Of a stretch of 64,000 bases of DNA, positions 51,220 through 61,010 are shown piece by piece; the first letter of the stretch is position 1; each line of letters begins with the position of its first letter. The stretch is from assembly GCF_050268245.1 (NCBI RefSeq), contig NZ_JBNNGK010000004.1:286785-350784 (forward strand). Reading direction: 5' to 3'. The DNA is from JBNNGK01 sp050268245 (GTDB taxonomy: Bacteria; Pseudomonadota; Gammaproteobacteria; Enterobacterales; Enterobacteriaceae). The position numbers and the translations under genes were made by a program. The notes beneath the pieces were generated by a model. It saw only the letters and a list, made by a program, of their open reading frames with translations. It had not been told where the DNA came from and searched no databases.

Positions 51220-52002
51220 ATGTTCGATATCGGTGTTAACTTAACTAGTTCCCAATTCGCTAAAGATTGTCCGTTGGTCGTGGAGCGTGCTCGAGAGGCA
51301 GGCGTGACCGGTATGCTGATTACCGGCACTGACGTGCAAGAAAGTCAGGTTGCCAGTGAGTTGGCGCAAAACTATCGCCAGTTTTGTTGGTCCACCGCGG
51401 GTGTGCACCCACATCACGCCAATGAGTGGAATGATCGGGCTGCCGCGCAGATCCGTTCTCTTGCTGCCAGGCCTGAAGTTGTCGCAATTGGCGAGTGCGG
51501 CTTGGATTTCAACCGCAACTTTTCTACCCCGGCGGAGCAAGAAACGGCGTTTACCGCGCAACTGGCATTGGCAGCAGAATTGCAAATGCCGGTGTTTTTG
51601 CACTGTCGTGATGCACATGAACGCTTTGTAACCCTGCTGGCGCCCTGGTTGGGTAAGCTGCCAGCCGCCGTTGTGCACTGTTTTACCGGTAGTGCGGAAG
51701 AGTTAGCGGCGTGTTTATCACTTGGTCTATCTGTGGGGATTACCGGGTGGGTGTGCGACGAGCGGCGCGGTTTAGAACTGCGTGCGCTGTTACCTCAGAT
51801 CCCTGCTGCGCGCCTGCTGCTGGAAACCGACGCGCCTTATCTATTACCTCGAGATTTACACCCCAAGCCTTCATCGCGTCGTAACGAACCCTGTTTTTTA
51901 CCGCACATTGTCCGGCAGGTTGCAGGCTGGCGACAAGAAGATCCACAATGGCTGGCACAGACCATCGATCACAATGCCCGCCAGTTGTTCCGGCTATTCT
52001 GA
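51220..52002 (+). CDS. tatD: TatD, 3'-5' DNase/RNase of the TatD family
   Basis: Metal-dependent nuclease of the amidohydrolase superfamily, not needed for Tat transport itself. The 260-aa protein (E. coli 260) has the metal ligands in FDIGVNL, AIGECGLDF, LHCRDAH and VHCFTGS, and LLLETDAPYLLP. Start at ATG 51220 by homology (MFDIGVN). An in-frame GTG-like extension would cross the terminator. Convergent with rfaH. Confidence 0.95.
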   Translation: MFDIGVNLTSSQFAKDCPLVVERAREAGVTGMLITGTDVQESQVASELAQNYRQFCWSTAGVHPHHANEWNDRAAAQIRSLAARPEVVAIGECGLDFNRNFSTPAEQETAFTAQLALAAELQMPVFLHCRDAHERFVTLLAPWLGKLPAAVVHCFTGSAEELAACLSLGLSVGITGWVCDERRGLELRALLPQIPAARLLLETDAPYLLPRDLHPKPSSRRNEPCFLPHIVRQVAGWRQEDPQWLAQTIDHNARQLFRLF

Positions 52003-52053
52003 GTTCGTCCATGCCATTTCCAGCGCTGACGAACTCGCAACTCATTAATCTGT

Positions 52054-52542
52054 TTATAACTTTTCGAACTGACGATTATCCAGGCTTTGGGTCACCTGCT
52101 TGTTGATCAGGTTCAACAGCAGCATCGAACGCGCTTCGCCGTCTGGCTCAGTATAAATCGCTTGAAGGCCTTCAAACACACCGTCGGTAATTAAAACGGT
52201 ATCACCAGGCTGCGGTGTTTCCGGGTCGATATAGGTTTCGCTGATATGCGTGCGCAGCTCTTCAATCACGTTGACAGGAATGATCGTAGGCAGCGAACCA
52301 AAACGCACAAAGTGGCTGACGCCACGCGTGGCGCTGATAGTGGTCGTGTGAACGCGCTCTGGATCAAACTCAACAAACAGATAATTGGGGAACAGGGGTT
52401 CACTTATCGCGACTCGCTTGCCGCGCACGATTTTCTCCAGCGTGATGATAGGGCTGAAGTAATTCACCGCCTGCCGTTCTAAATGTTCTTGTGCTCGTAA
52501 GAGCTGACCGCGTTTGCAATACAGTAAGTACCAAGATTCCAT
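52054..52542 (-). CDS. rfaH: RfaH, transcription antiterminator
   Basis: NusG paralogue that binds paused RNA polymerase at ops sites and activates LPS-core, capsule and toxin operons. The 162-aa protein is the same length as in E. coli, with NGN domain (ESWYLLYCKRGQLLRAQEHL) and KOW-like C-terminal domain (DGVFEGLQAIYTEPDGEARSM). I chose ATG 52542 by homology; codons upstream give non-homologous residues. Lies in its usual place after tatD. Confidence 0.96.
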   Translation of the reverse strand: MESWYLLYCKRGQLLRAQEHLERQAVNYFSPIITLEKIVRGKRVAISEPLFPNYLFVEFDPERVHTTTISATRGVSHFVRFGSLPTIIPVNVIEELRTHISETYIDPETPQPGDTVLITDGVFEGLQAIYTEPDGEARSMLLLNLINKQVTQSLDNRQFEKL

Positions 52543-52783
52543 AATTTCACATACCTTTCTGCCAGCCGGTAAGCATAACAAAAGCTAATACGGATACCTA
52601 GTGAAGCGCATTATCGGTAAGCTTACCGAACGGTGTGAATCCATGGCATTTGGCGCGTTGTCACATACTTATCCGATCCGCTCGGGTATAAAAGAGGGCG
52701 AAAAATTTGTTACCGTGACAGCATGATGCGCTAACACAGCGACCACGGGGTGTTATTCCTAAGTTTAAGATTGAGGGAGAGAG

Positions 52784-53509
52784 ATGGAGCTATTTCTACT
52801 GAGTAACGGCAAACTTTCAGGCGAATCTGAACTGTTGGGGTATGCAAAAAGCCAACTACAGGCGATGATTCAACGTTGCAACATCGCGTCTGCGGTATTA
52901 ATCCCCTATGCGTTGATTCGCGGTGATTATGATCAGCGGGCTCAGGAACTGGCTCAAACATTGGGTATTCAGGTGAGCAGTATTCATCATGCTCAATCAC
53001 CGGCTGCCGCCATCGAACAGGCTGAGTGTATTTTGATTAGTGGCGGCAACACGTGGATGTTGAATCAACAACTGCATGAGCAAGGTTTAATTGTGCCGAT
53101 TCAACGTGCCGTTCGCGAGCGTAATGTCCCCTATATCGGCTGGAGTGCCGGCTGTAATGTGGCAACACCCAGTATTCGTACCACTAATGATATGCCGGTA
53201 CGTAACAGCGCCGTATTGCCCGCATTAGGGTTGTTCCCATTACAAATCAATCCACATTATATTGATGCGCATATCAGCGGTCATATGGGGGAAACCCGTG
53301 ATGAACGTTTGGCTGAGTTCTGTGCGGTTAATCCAAGTGAATCGGTGGTTGCCTTGCGTGAAGGGAGCCTTTTGCATATCAGTGGTAACGTGTTGAGTTA
53401 CTTCAGCGCACGTGATCAAGGTTTTAAAGTTTTCCGTCATGGTCAAGATACGCAGGAATACCATGATACGTTGGCATTGAGTACGCTGGTTCCGTTCGAT
53501 TGTCACTGA
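52784..53509 (+). CDS. pepE: PepE, Asp-specific dipeptidase (peptidase family S51)
   Basis: Cytoplasmic aspartyl dipeptidase, 241 aa (E. coli 229). The nucleophile is Ser121 in GWSAGCN, followed by the family segment TIRTTNDMP-like as SIRTTNDMPVRN and the HG/ETR region GHMGETRDERL. A clear GGAGAGAG ribosome site precedes the ATG. In E. coli pepE is far from rfaH and ubiD; here it lies between them. The Cys after the nucleophile glycine (Ala in E. coli) is a minor variation. Confidence 0.92.
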   Translation: MELFLLSNGKLSGESELLGYAKSQLQAMIQRCNIASAVLIPYALIRGDYDQRAQELAQTLGIQVSSIHHAQSPAAAIEQAECILISGGNTWMLNQQLHEQGLIVPIQRAVRERNVPYIGWSAGCNVATPSIRTTNDMPVRNSAVLPALGLFPLQINPHYIDAHISGHMGETRDERLAEFCAVNPSESVVALREGSLLHISGNVLSYFSARDQGFKVFRHGQDTQEYHDTLALSTLVPFDCH

Positions 53510-53597
53510 CAGTGTGTCCGCCGTTGACCTCTGTTTAACAAAATTGCAGCAACAACTGTGAAGAGCGCTTATAATGCCCTCCTCACTGGCCGTTATA

Positions 53598-55094
53598 ATG
53601 ATCAGCATGAAATACCGTGACTTACGCGACTTCCTCTCGTTGCTGGAAAAGAGAGGGGAACTAAAACGCATCAGCCAGCCGATTGATCCCTATCTGGAAA
53701 TGACAGAAATTGCCGATCGTACCTTGCGTGCGGGCGGCCCGGCGTTATTGTTCGAAAATCCGAAAGGTTACGACATGCCGGTGCTGTGTAATCTGTTTGG
53801 CACCGCCAATCGCGTGGCAATGGGTATGGGACAGGAGGATGTCAGCGCATTGCGTGATGTCGGTAAGCTATTGGCCTTCCTGAAAGAGCCTGAGCCGCCG
53901 AAAGGCTTCCGCGATCTGTTTGATAAGATGCCCAAGTTCAAACAAGTATTGAACATGCCGACTAAAGTGTTGGGTTCTGCGCCTTGCCAAGAGCAAGTAT
54001 GGCAAGGCGATGATGTCGATCTGGGGCGTATCCCGGTGATGCACTGCTGGCCGGAAGATGCGGCACCGCTGATCACGTGGGGGCTCACTGTCACTCGAGG
54101 GCCGCACAAAGAGCGTCAGAATCTGGGGATTTATCGCCAACAGGTGCTGGGCAAGAACAAAGTTATCATGCGCTGGTTGTCACATCGCGGCGGCGCATTA
54201 GATTATCTGGAATGGTGTCAGGCGCATCCTGGCGAGCGTTTCCCCGTTGCGGTCGCGTTAGGCGCCGATCCGGCAACGATTCTGGGAGCCGTAACGCCAG
54301 TACCGGATAATCTGTCTGAATATGCGTTTGCCGGGCTATTGCGTGGCAATAAAACCGAAGTGGTTAAATGCATTTCCAACGATCTTGAAGTGCCCGCCAG
54401 TGCGGAAATTGTACTGGAAGGCTATATTGAACCCGGTGAGATGGCGACAGAAGGTCCCTACGGTGATCATACCGGTTACTATAATGAAATCGATCACTTC
54501 CCGGTACTCACGGTTACCCATATTACCCAACGTCGTGATGCCATCTACCATTCAACCTATACCGGGCGTCCACCGGATGAACCGGCGGTGATGGGCGTCG
54601 CGTTGAATGAAGTGTTCGTGCCGATTTTGCAAAAACAGTTCCCGGAGATTGTCGATTTCTATTTGCCGCCGGAGGGGTGTTCGTATCGGCTGGCGGTCGT
54701 TACGATAAAGAAACAGTATCCAGGCCATGCCAAGCGCGTCATGATGGGGGTTTGGTCGTTCCTGCGCCAGTTTATGTACACCAAGTTTGTGATCATCTGT
54801 GATGACGACGTGAACGCGCGGGACTGGAATGATGTGATTTGGGCGATTACTACACGAATGGATCCGGCAAGGGATACCGTAATGGTGGAGAATACGCCGA
54901 TTGACTATCTGGACTTCGCCTCGCCAGTTTCAGGGCTGGGTTCGAAGATGGGGCTGGACGCCACCAACAAATGGCCGGGTGAAACCCAGCGCGAGTGGGG
55001 CCGTCCGATTCAGATGGATGAAAAGGTGCGCGCACGCGTTGACGAAATCTGGGATGAGCTCGCAATCTTTAGTGACAGAGAACCGACGTTGTAG
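53598..55094 (+). CDS. ubiD: UbiD, 3-octaprenyl-4-hydroxybenzoate carboxy-lyase
   Basis: Prenylated-FMN-dependent decarboxylase of ubiquinone synthesis. The 498-aa protein (E. coli 497) shows the conserved EIADRTLRAGGPALLFE, GNLGIYRQQ-like NLGIYRQQV and EGPYGDHTGYY segments, which hold cofactor and Glu active-site residues. I chose ATG 53598, whose position matches the E. coli start; ATG 53607 (MKYRDL) is an alternative. A TATAAT at 53570 suggests a promoter inside the gap after pepE. Confidence 0.96.
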   Translation: MISMKYRDLRDFLSLLEKRGELKRISQPIDPYLEMTEIADRTLRAGGPALLFENPKGYDMPVLCNLFGTANRVAMGMGQEDVSALRDVGKLLAFLKEPEPPKGFRDLFDKMPKFKQVLNMPTKVLGSAPCQEQVWQGDDVDLGRIPVMHCWPEDAAPLITWGLTVTRGPHKERQNLGIYRQQVLGKNKVIMRWLSHRGGALDYLEWCQAHPGERFPVAVALGADPATILGAVTPVPDNLSEYAFAGLLRGNKTEVVKCISNDLEVPASAEIVLEGYIEPGEMATEGPYGDHTGYYNEIDHFPVLTVTHITQRRDAIYHSTYTGRPPDEPAVMGVALNEVFVPILQKQFPEIVDFYLPPEGCSYRLAVVTIKKQYPGHAKRVMMGVWSFLRQFMYTKFVIICDDDVNARDWNDVIWAITTRMDPARDTVMVENTPIDYLDFASPVSGLGSKMGLDATNKWPGETQREWGRPIQMDEKVRARVDEIWDELAIFSDREPTL

Positions 55095-55144
55095 CGTCGG
55101 GCTCTGTTCTCAGTTTTGCATTGATGACCCGACAGAGGGAACGC

Positions 55145-55846
55145 ATGACAATATTGAGCTGTAAAGTGACCTCCGTAGAGGCCATTACCGATACCGTTTA
55201 TCGGGTACGTTTGGTGCCGGAAGCGCCGTTTTCATTTAAGGCAGGACAATACCTGATGGTCGTGATGGACGAGCGTGATAAGCGCCCATTTTCACTGGCC
55301 TCAACCCCAATGCAGCAAGATTACATCGAGCTGCACATTGGTGCTTCGGAGCTGAACCTGTATGCGATGGCGGTGATGGATCGCATTTTGAAAGAGCAGG
55401 CGATCACCGTGGATATTCCGCACGGTGATGCTTGGCTCCGGGAAGAGGGGAGCCGGCCACTGGTGTTGATCGCCGGGGGGACCGGTTTTTCCTACGCTCG
55501 TTCTATTTTGTTAACCGCGTTGGAACAGCAACCGGATCGCGATATCTCGATTTATTGGGGCGGTCGCGAATTGCAGCATTTGTACGATCTCGGGGAACTG
55601 GAGTCTCTCTCGCTGCAACATCCTAATCTGAAAGTGATCCCGGTGGTTGAACAACCCGAAGAGTCATGGCGGGGCCGCAGTGGTACGGTACTGAGTGCGG
55701 TATTACAGGATTTTGGCTCATTGGCAGAGCATGATATTTACATTGCTGGTCGTTTTGAAATGGCTAAAATTGCGCGTGAACGCTTTTGTGCCGAACGCGG
55801 TGCACAGGAAACGCACATGTTTGGTGATGCCTTCTCATTCATTTAA
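55145..55846 (+). CDS. fre: Fre, NAD(P)H-flavin reductase
   Basis: Reduces free flavins with NAD(P)H, supplying electrons for ribonucleotide reductase activation and ferric-iron reduction. The 233-aa protein (E. coli 233) has the FAD/FMN-binding RPFSLAS motif, LIAGGTGFSYARSIL nucleotide loop and the C-terminal GDAFSFI. I chose ATG 55145, since MTILSCKV is the family start; an upstream ATG adds eight non-family residues. An intrinsic terminator follows. Confidence 0.96.
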   Translation: MTILSCKVTSVEAITDTVYRVRLVPEAPFSFKAGQYLMVVMDERDKRPFSLASTPMQQDYIELHIGASELNLYAMAVMDRILKEQAITVDIPHGDAWLREEGSRPLVLIAGGTGFSYARSILLTALEQQPDRDISIYWGGRELQHLYDLGELESLSLQHPNLKVIPVVEQPEESWRGRSGTVLSAVLQDFGSLAEHDIYIAGRFEMAKIARERFCAERGAQETHMFGDAFSFI

Positions 55847-55870
55847 TTGAATGCGTGGAAAGACAAACGG

Positions 55871-55895
55871 GAGTGGCTAAGTGCCGCTCTTTTTT
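55871..55895 (+). terminator. Intrinsic terminator of fre
   Basis: GAGTGGC, loop TAAGT, GCCGCTC (one G-T pair), then six T. Begins 25 bases after the fre stop. Confidence 0.85.
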
Positions 55896-55918
55896 GTTGA
55901 TAGTAAGCCTTTGGGCAT

Positions 55919-55943
55919 AAAAAACCCGCCCCTGACAGGCGGG
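55919..55943 (-). terminator. Intrinsic terminator of fadBA
   Basis: On the minus strand CCCGCC, loop TGTCAGG, GGCGGG, then six T. It ends the leftward fadBA transcript, about 70 bases after the fadA stop. Confidence 0.85.
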
Positions 55944-56014
55944 AAGTACGGCAACAAAACTTTCACGGCGGTCCCGGCGTGCTGCGTACCGAGCGTAGCC
56001 GAAGATAGATACAG

Positions 56015-57178
56015 TTAGACGCGTTCGAACACGGTGGCAATCCCCTGACCCAGACCGATACACATGGTCGCTAGGCCAAACTGCGCGTCACGGCGTTCCA
56101 TCAGGTTCAGTAATGTGGTGGAGATACGTGAGCCTGAACAGCCGAGCGGATGGCCAAGAGCAATAGCGCCGCCATTCAGATTCACTTTATCGTCGAGACT
56201 TTCCAACAGCCCCAGGTCTTTAATACAAGGCAGTGACTGGGCAGCAAACGCCTCATTCAGCTCGAACAGATCGATATCCTGCACGCTCAGACCGGCGCGC
56301 TTTAATGCTAGTTTACTGGCGGGAACCGGGCCGTACCCCATAATGGATGGATCGCAGCCGACCACCGCCATCGAACGAATGCGTGCGCGCGCTTTCAACC
56401 CCAGTGCTTTGGCACGTGACTCGCTCATCAATAGCATAGCGGACGCACCGTCGGACAAGGCGGAAGAGCTGCCCGCAGTTACCGTTCCATTAACGGGATC
56501 GAATGCCGGGCGCAGTGCTGCCAAACTTTCGACGGTGGTTTCTGGGCGGATCACTTCATCATAATCGTAGCGCGTCAATACGCCGTCGGCGTCGTGGCCG
56601 GTGGTGGCAATAATTTCTTGCTTAAAATGACCTGCTTGCGTAGCCGCATAGGCGCGTTGGTGTGAACGTGCGGCAAATTCGTCTTGCATCTGGCGGCTGA
56701 TGTTGTGCATTTTTGCCAACATTTCGGCCGTCAACCCCATCATACCGGCGGCTTTTGCCACCGAGCGGCTCAGGCCAGGATGAAAATCCACACCGTGGTT
56801 CATGGGCACATGCCCCATATGTTCGACACCGCCGATCAGGCTAACGTGGGCATCGCCGACCATAATGGCGCGAGCGCCGTCGTGCAGCGCCTGCATTGAC
56901 GAACCACACAGACGGTTGACGGTGACAGCCGGTACGCCTTGCGGAACCTCAGCCAATAACGCAGCGTTGCGAGCGATGTTAAAACCCTGCTCCAGCGTTT
57001 GTTGTACGCAGCCCCAATAAATATCATCGATAGTGGCGGCTTCCAGCGCTGGGTTGCGGCTTAGCACGGCACGCATCAGATGAGCAGAAAGATCTTCAGC
57101 ACGGACTTGGCGAAACGCACCGCCTTTGGAGCGGCCCATTGGCGTGCGAACGGCATCAACAATAACTACATTTTCCAT
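56015..57178 (-). CDS. fadA: FadA, 3-ketoacyl-CoA thiolase
   Basis: Last step of aerobic fatty-acid beta-oxidation; forms an alpha2beta2 complex with FadB. The 387-aa protein (E. coli 387) has the acyl-accepting Cys in NRLCGSSMQALH and the GHPLGCSGSR and FELNEAFA motifs. Lies 10 bases after fadB on the minus strand, ended by the terminator at 55919. Confidence 0.97.
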   Translation of the reverse strand: MENVVIVDAVRTPMGRSKGGAFRQVRAEDLSAHLMRAVLSRNPALEAATIDDIYWGCVQQTLEQGFNIARNAALLAEVPQGVPAVTVNRLCGSSMQALHDGARAIMVGDAHVSLIGGVEHMGHVPMNHGVDFHPGLSRSVAKAAGMMGLTAEMLAKMHNISRQMQDEFAARSHQRAYAATQAGHFKQEIIATTGHDADGVLTRYDYDEVIRPETTVESLAALRPAFDPVNGTVTAGSSSALSDGASAMLLMSESRAKALGLKARARIRSMAVVGCDPSIMGYGPVPASKLALKRAGLSVQDIDLFELNEAFAAQSLPCIKDLGLLESLDDKVNLNGGAIALGHPLGCSGSRISTTLLNLMERRDAQFGLATMCIGLGQGIATVFERV

Positions 57179-57188
57179 CTTTATGACC

Positions 57189-59378
57189 TCATGCCGGTTG
57201 GCCAGTGGAGACGTCCGCGTGCGGCGCTGTCACCGGATAATAGCTTTCATTACGTTCGGCCTTGGCGCGTAAGCCGGCCGGGACCTGATACAGTGCGCCC
57301 AGATGTTGGTAGCGCTGCGCCATTTCGACGTAATTTGCGCTGCCCATGGTGTCCAGATAACGGAATACGCCGCCGTGGAATGGTGGGAAACCAATACCGT
57401 ATACCAGTGCCATATCCGCCTCTGCCGGGCTGGCAACGATACCTTCTTCAAGACAGCGCACCACTTCGTTGATCATCGGAATCATCATACGGGCGATGAT
57501 TTCTTCACTGCTGAAGTTCTGAGATGGCTGACTGACTTCTGCCAACAGGGTATCGGTTTGCTCGTCGTGATCTTTGCGGGGTTTACCCTTGCTATCTTGG
57601 CTATAGCGATAGAAGCCTAACTGATTCTTCTGGCCGAAGCGCTGATTATCGAACATCACATCGACGGCATCGCGGTAATCTTTGCCCATGCGTTCCGGGA
57701 AGCCTGCGGCCATCACGGCTTGAGCATGATGAGCTGTATCAATACCCACCACATCAAGCAGATAGGCCGGGCCCATCGGCCAGCCAAATTGTTTCTCCAT
57801 CACTTTATCGATGGCGCGGAAATCAGCACCATCGCGCAGCAATAGGCTGAATCCGGCAAAATACGGGAACAACACGCGGTTAACGAAGAACCCAGGGCAA
57901 TCGTTGACCACGATCGGTGTTTTCCCCATGCGTGACGCGTAGGCCACGACCGCAGCAATCGTACTGTCGCTGGTTTGTTCGCCACGGATAATTTCTACCA
58001 ATGGCATGCGATGTACCGGGTTGAAGAAGTGCATGCCGCAGAAGTTTTGCGGGCGCTTCAGTGATTTGGCTAATTCACCGATCGGAATGGTCGACGTGTT
58101 AGAGGCCAAAACGGTATTTTCCCCCACCAACCCTTCAACTTCGGACAATACGGCGGCTTTCACTTTCGGGTTTTCCACCACCGCTTCGACGATCAGTTGT
58201 GCACGTTCGATGCCCGCGTAGTCCAGCGTTGGCTGAATGGTTGCCAATACGCCCGCCATTTTCATGCCGTCTAATTTGCCACGCTCAAGTTGCTTATTCA
58301 GTAGCTTGGCGGCTTCGGTCATGCCGAGCGTTAAGGATTTATCGTTAATGTCCTTCATGATCACCGGCACGCCTTTCAGCGCAGATTGGTAGGCGATGCC
58401 ACCGCCCATGATACCCGCGCCCAGAACCGCGGCTTGCTTCGGTGCATCAAGATTATTGGCTAGTTTTTTGGCCTGACTCTTAACGAATTGATCGTTCAGG
58501 AAGATGCCGACCAGAGCACGGGCTTCGTTAGATCTGGCTAGTGGTACAAAGCTGGCCGTCTCTAATTGCAGCGCCTCATCGCGGCCCATTTTAGCGGCTG
58601 CCTCAATGGTTTTTATCGCAGTCATCGGTGCCGGATAATGTTTGCCAGCCGTTTTTAGCACCATGCCTTTGGCCGTGGTAAAACTCATTGCGGCTTCAAT
58701 AGGGCTCAGCCTCAGCGGCTCGAGTTTTGGCTGACGATAGGCGCGCCAGTCAAGTTGACCCGCGATCGCCTGCTGCAGCATTTTCAGCGCTGCATCGATC
58801 AATTTCTCTGGTGCGACTACGGCATCTACAAGACCAACTTTTAGCGCGTCTTTAGCACTGACGTCTTTACCCGCGGCAATAATTTCCAACGCGCTGTCAT
58901 TACCCAGCAGACGTGGCAGACGAACGGAGCCGCCAAAACCAGGCATGATACCCAGTTTGGTTTCAGGTAAACCGATACGAGCATCTGGCGAGGCCACGCG
59001 GAAATCGGTTGCCAGCACACATTCGCACCCCCCGCCCAACGCATAACCATTAATTGCGGAAATGGTCGGTACCGGGAGGTCTTCTAAGCGGTTGAAAATG
59101 GAGTTAGCGAAGGCCAACCATTGTTGCAATTTTTCAGCTGGGGCAGCGAACAGCGACAGGAATTCGGTGATATCGGCACCAACAATAAAGGCTGTTTTAC
59201 TGGAGCGTAATAGTAGCCCTTTCAGATCGGTTTGCTTTTCCAGTACCGTCAGCGCTTCACCCAGCGCAGCAACGGTTCGGGTGTCCAGCTTGTTGACTGA
59301 ACCGGGGGCATCGAACACCAGCTCGGCAATACCGTTTTCGAGCCAGTGTAGTTGTAATGTTTCGCCTTGGTAGAGCAT
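57189..59378 (-). CDS. fadB: FadB, fatty-acid oxidation complex alpha subunit
   Basis: Multifunctional enoyl-CoA hydratase/3-hydroxyacyl-CoA dehydrogenase, 729 aa (E. coli 729). The N-terminal crotonase part shows IVGADITEF and INGYALGGGCE; the dehydrogenase part starts at AVLGAGIMGGGIAYQ near residue 315 with NAD-binding GxGxxG, and HFFNPVHRMPLVE. First gene of fadBA, under a FadR operator. Confidence 0.98.
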   Translation of the reverse strand: MLYQGETLQLHWLENGIAELVFDAPGSVNKLDTRTVAALGEALTVLEKQTDLKGLLLRSSKTAFIVGADITEFLSLFAAPAEKLQQWLAFANSIFNRLEDLPVPTISAINGYALGGGCECVLATDFRVASPDARIGLPETKLGIMPGFGGSVRLPRLLGNDSALEIIAAGKDVSAKDALKVGLVDAVVAPEKLIDAALKMLQQAIAGQLDWRAYRQPKLEPLRLSPIEAAMSFTTAKGMVLKTAGKHYPAPMTAIKTIEAAAKMGRDEALQLETASFVPLARSNEARALVGIFLNDQFVKSQAKKLANNLDAPKQAAVLGAGIMGGGIAYQSALKGVPVIMKDINDKSLTLGMTEAAKLLNKQLERGKLDGMKMAGVLATIQPTLDYAGIERAQLIVEAVVENPKVKAAVLSEVEGLVGENTVLASNTSTIPIGELAKSLKRPQNFCGMHFFNPVHRMPLVEIIRGEQTSDSTIAAVVAYASRMGKTPIVVNDCPGFFVNRVLFPYFAGFSLLLRDGADFRAIDKVMEKQFGWPMGPAYLLDVVGIDTAHHAQAVMAAGFPERMGKDYRDAVDVMFDNQRFGQKNQLGFYRYSQDSKGKPRKDHDEQTDTLLAEVSQPSQNFSSEEIIARMMIPMINEVVRCLEEGIVASPAEADMALVYGIGFPPFHGGVFRYLDTMGSANYVEMAQRYQHLGALYQVPAGLRAKAERNESYYPVTAPHADVSTGQPA

Positions 59379-59404
59379 GTCTATCTCCTGAATCAGCGCA
59401 GATG

Positions 59405-59421
59405 ATCTGGTACGACCAGAT
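59405..59421. promoter_or_regulatory. FadR operator of fadBA
   Basis: ATCTGGTACGACCAGAT is a 17-bp near-palindrome identical to the FadR site described for E. coli fadBA. It lies 27 bases before the fadB start codon, in the transcribed leader or promoter, consistent with repression relieved by acyl-CoA. The rest of the 300-base gap 59379-59678 to pepQ is AT-rich and shows no gene. Confidence 0.9.
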
Positions 59422-59678
59422 GAACAGGAGTGTGGTTTTTATGTTAACAATATGCAAATACAAGATTGCATTTTTGCAGCAACGATCACAGGTAATTAAT
59501 GTAATTTTCTGATTATTAAATAAATTATATTTTTAGTCATTTAGCGCTAAAGACAGGGATTTCACCGAGGTTGCAGCAGTTTGCGAAGCGTCCCGCATGC
59601 CTGGCGGGAGAGGGTTGGAGTGCAGAATCAGTGTGTTAAGATGGCGCATTCCGATTTCAAGGGTATAAGGGTACTGTT

Positions 59679-61010
59679 ATGGAAACACTGGCTTCTTTGT
59701 ATAATGATCACCTGACAGAAATGCAACGCCGTGCGCGAGAGGTCTTGGCGCATCACCATTTGGACGCGTTGCTGATCCATTCCGGTGAACTGCAACGAGT
59801 CTTTCAGGACGATCATAACTACCCGTTCAAAGTTAACGCGCATTTTAAATCTTGGGTACCCGTAACCTCAGTACCGAACTGCTGGTTATGGGTAGATGGG
59901 GTTAACAAACCGAAATTGTGGTTCTACTCGCCAGTGGACTACTGGCACAGCGTTGAGGCGCTGCCGGAAAGTTTTTGGACCAAAACGATTGAACTGATGC
60001 CGTTGGCTAATGCCAATGAGATTGCCGAGCACCTACCGGCACCGCGTGAACGTGTGGCGTATATTGGCTATGCACACCAGCGTGCCAACGAGCTGGGTAT
60101 CAGCGCTGACAATATTAATCCGCAGGCCGTGCTGAATTATCTTGATTTCCATCGCTCTGTCAAAACAGGTTACGAACACGCCTGCTTGCGTGAAGCACAA
60201 AAGACCGCAGTGATGGGCCACCGTGCAGCGCATGAGGCCTTTCTTTCAGGTATGAGCGAATTTGATATCAATTTGGCGTATTTGACTGCCACTGGCCACC
60301 GCGATACAGACGTGCCGTACGACAATATTGTGGCACTTAACGAACATGCTTCCGTATTGCATTACACTAAATTGGATCACCAAGCGCCTGACGAGTCGCG
60401 CAGTTTCCTGATTGATGCTGGTGCAGAATACAATGGTTATGCGGCTGATTTGACGCGGACTTACGCAGCACAAAGTGGCACTGATTTCGCCCAGTTGGTG
60501 AAAGATCTCAATGACGAACAGCTGGCGCTGATTGACACCATCAAACCCGGCGTGCGTTACACCGATTATCATGTACAGATGCATCAGCGTATTGCCAAGC
60601 TTTTAAGGAAACACAAGCTGGTTAATGACATCAGTGAGGAAGCAATGGTGGAGCAGGGGCTGACTTGCCCGTTCCTACCACATGGCTTGGGTCACTCTCT
60701 GGGTCTACAGGTGCATGATGCTGCTGGTTTTATGCAGGATGAGAAAGGAACTCATTTGGCCGCGCCGAGCCAGTATCCGTTCCTGCGTTGTACGCGGATG
60801 CTGCAACCTGGCATGGTGCTGACCATTGAACCCGGTTTGTACTTTATCGAATCACTGCTGGCACCTTGGCGTGAAGGGGCGTTTAGCAAGCACTTTGCCT
60901 GGGAGCGGATTGATATGCTGAAACCCTATGGCGGCATTCGTATTGAAGACAACATTATCATTCACGATAAACGCGTAGAAAATATGACGCGCGACCTTAA
61001 TCTGGCCTAA
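59679..61010 (+). CDS. pepQ: PepQ, Xaa-Pro dipeptidase (prolidase)
   Basis: Metal-dependent prolidase of family M24B, 443 aa (E. coli 443). Metal-binding residues are visible in LIDAGAEYNGYAADLTRTY, the HGLGHSLGLQVHDAAG stretch and TIEPGLYF. It splits Xaa-Pro dipeptides. Divergent from fadB; its TAA overlaps the ATG of yigZ by one base. Confidence 0.97.
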   Translation: METLASLYNDHLTEMQRRAREVLAHHHLDALLIHSGELQRVFQDDHNYPFKVNAHFKSWVPVTSVPNCWLWVDGVNKPKLWFYSPVDYWHSVEALPESFWTKTIELMPLANANEIAEHLPAPRERVAYIGYAHQRANELGISADNINPQAVLNYLDFHRSVKTGYEHACLREAQKTAVMGHRAAHEAFLSGMSEFDINLAYLTATGHRDTDVPYDNIVALNEHASVLHYTKLDHQAPDESRSFLIDAGAEYNGYAADLTRTYAAQSGTDFAQLVKDLNDEQLALIDTIKPGVRYTDYHVQMHQRIAKLLRKHKLVNDISEEAMVEQGLTCPFLPHGLGHSLGLQVHDAAGFMQDEKGTHLAAPSQYPFLRCTRMLQPGMVLTIEPGLYFIESLLAPWREGAFSKHFAWERIDMLKPYGGIRIEDNIIIHDKRVENMTRDLNLA

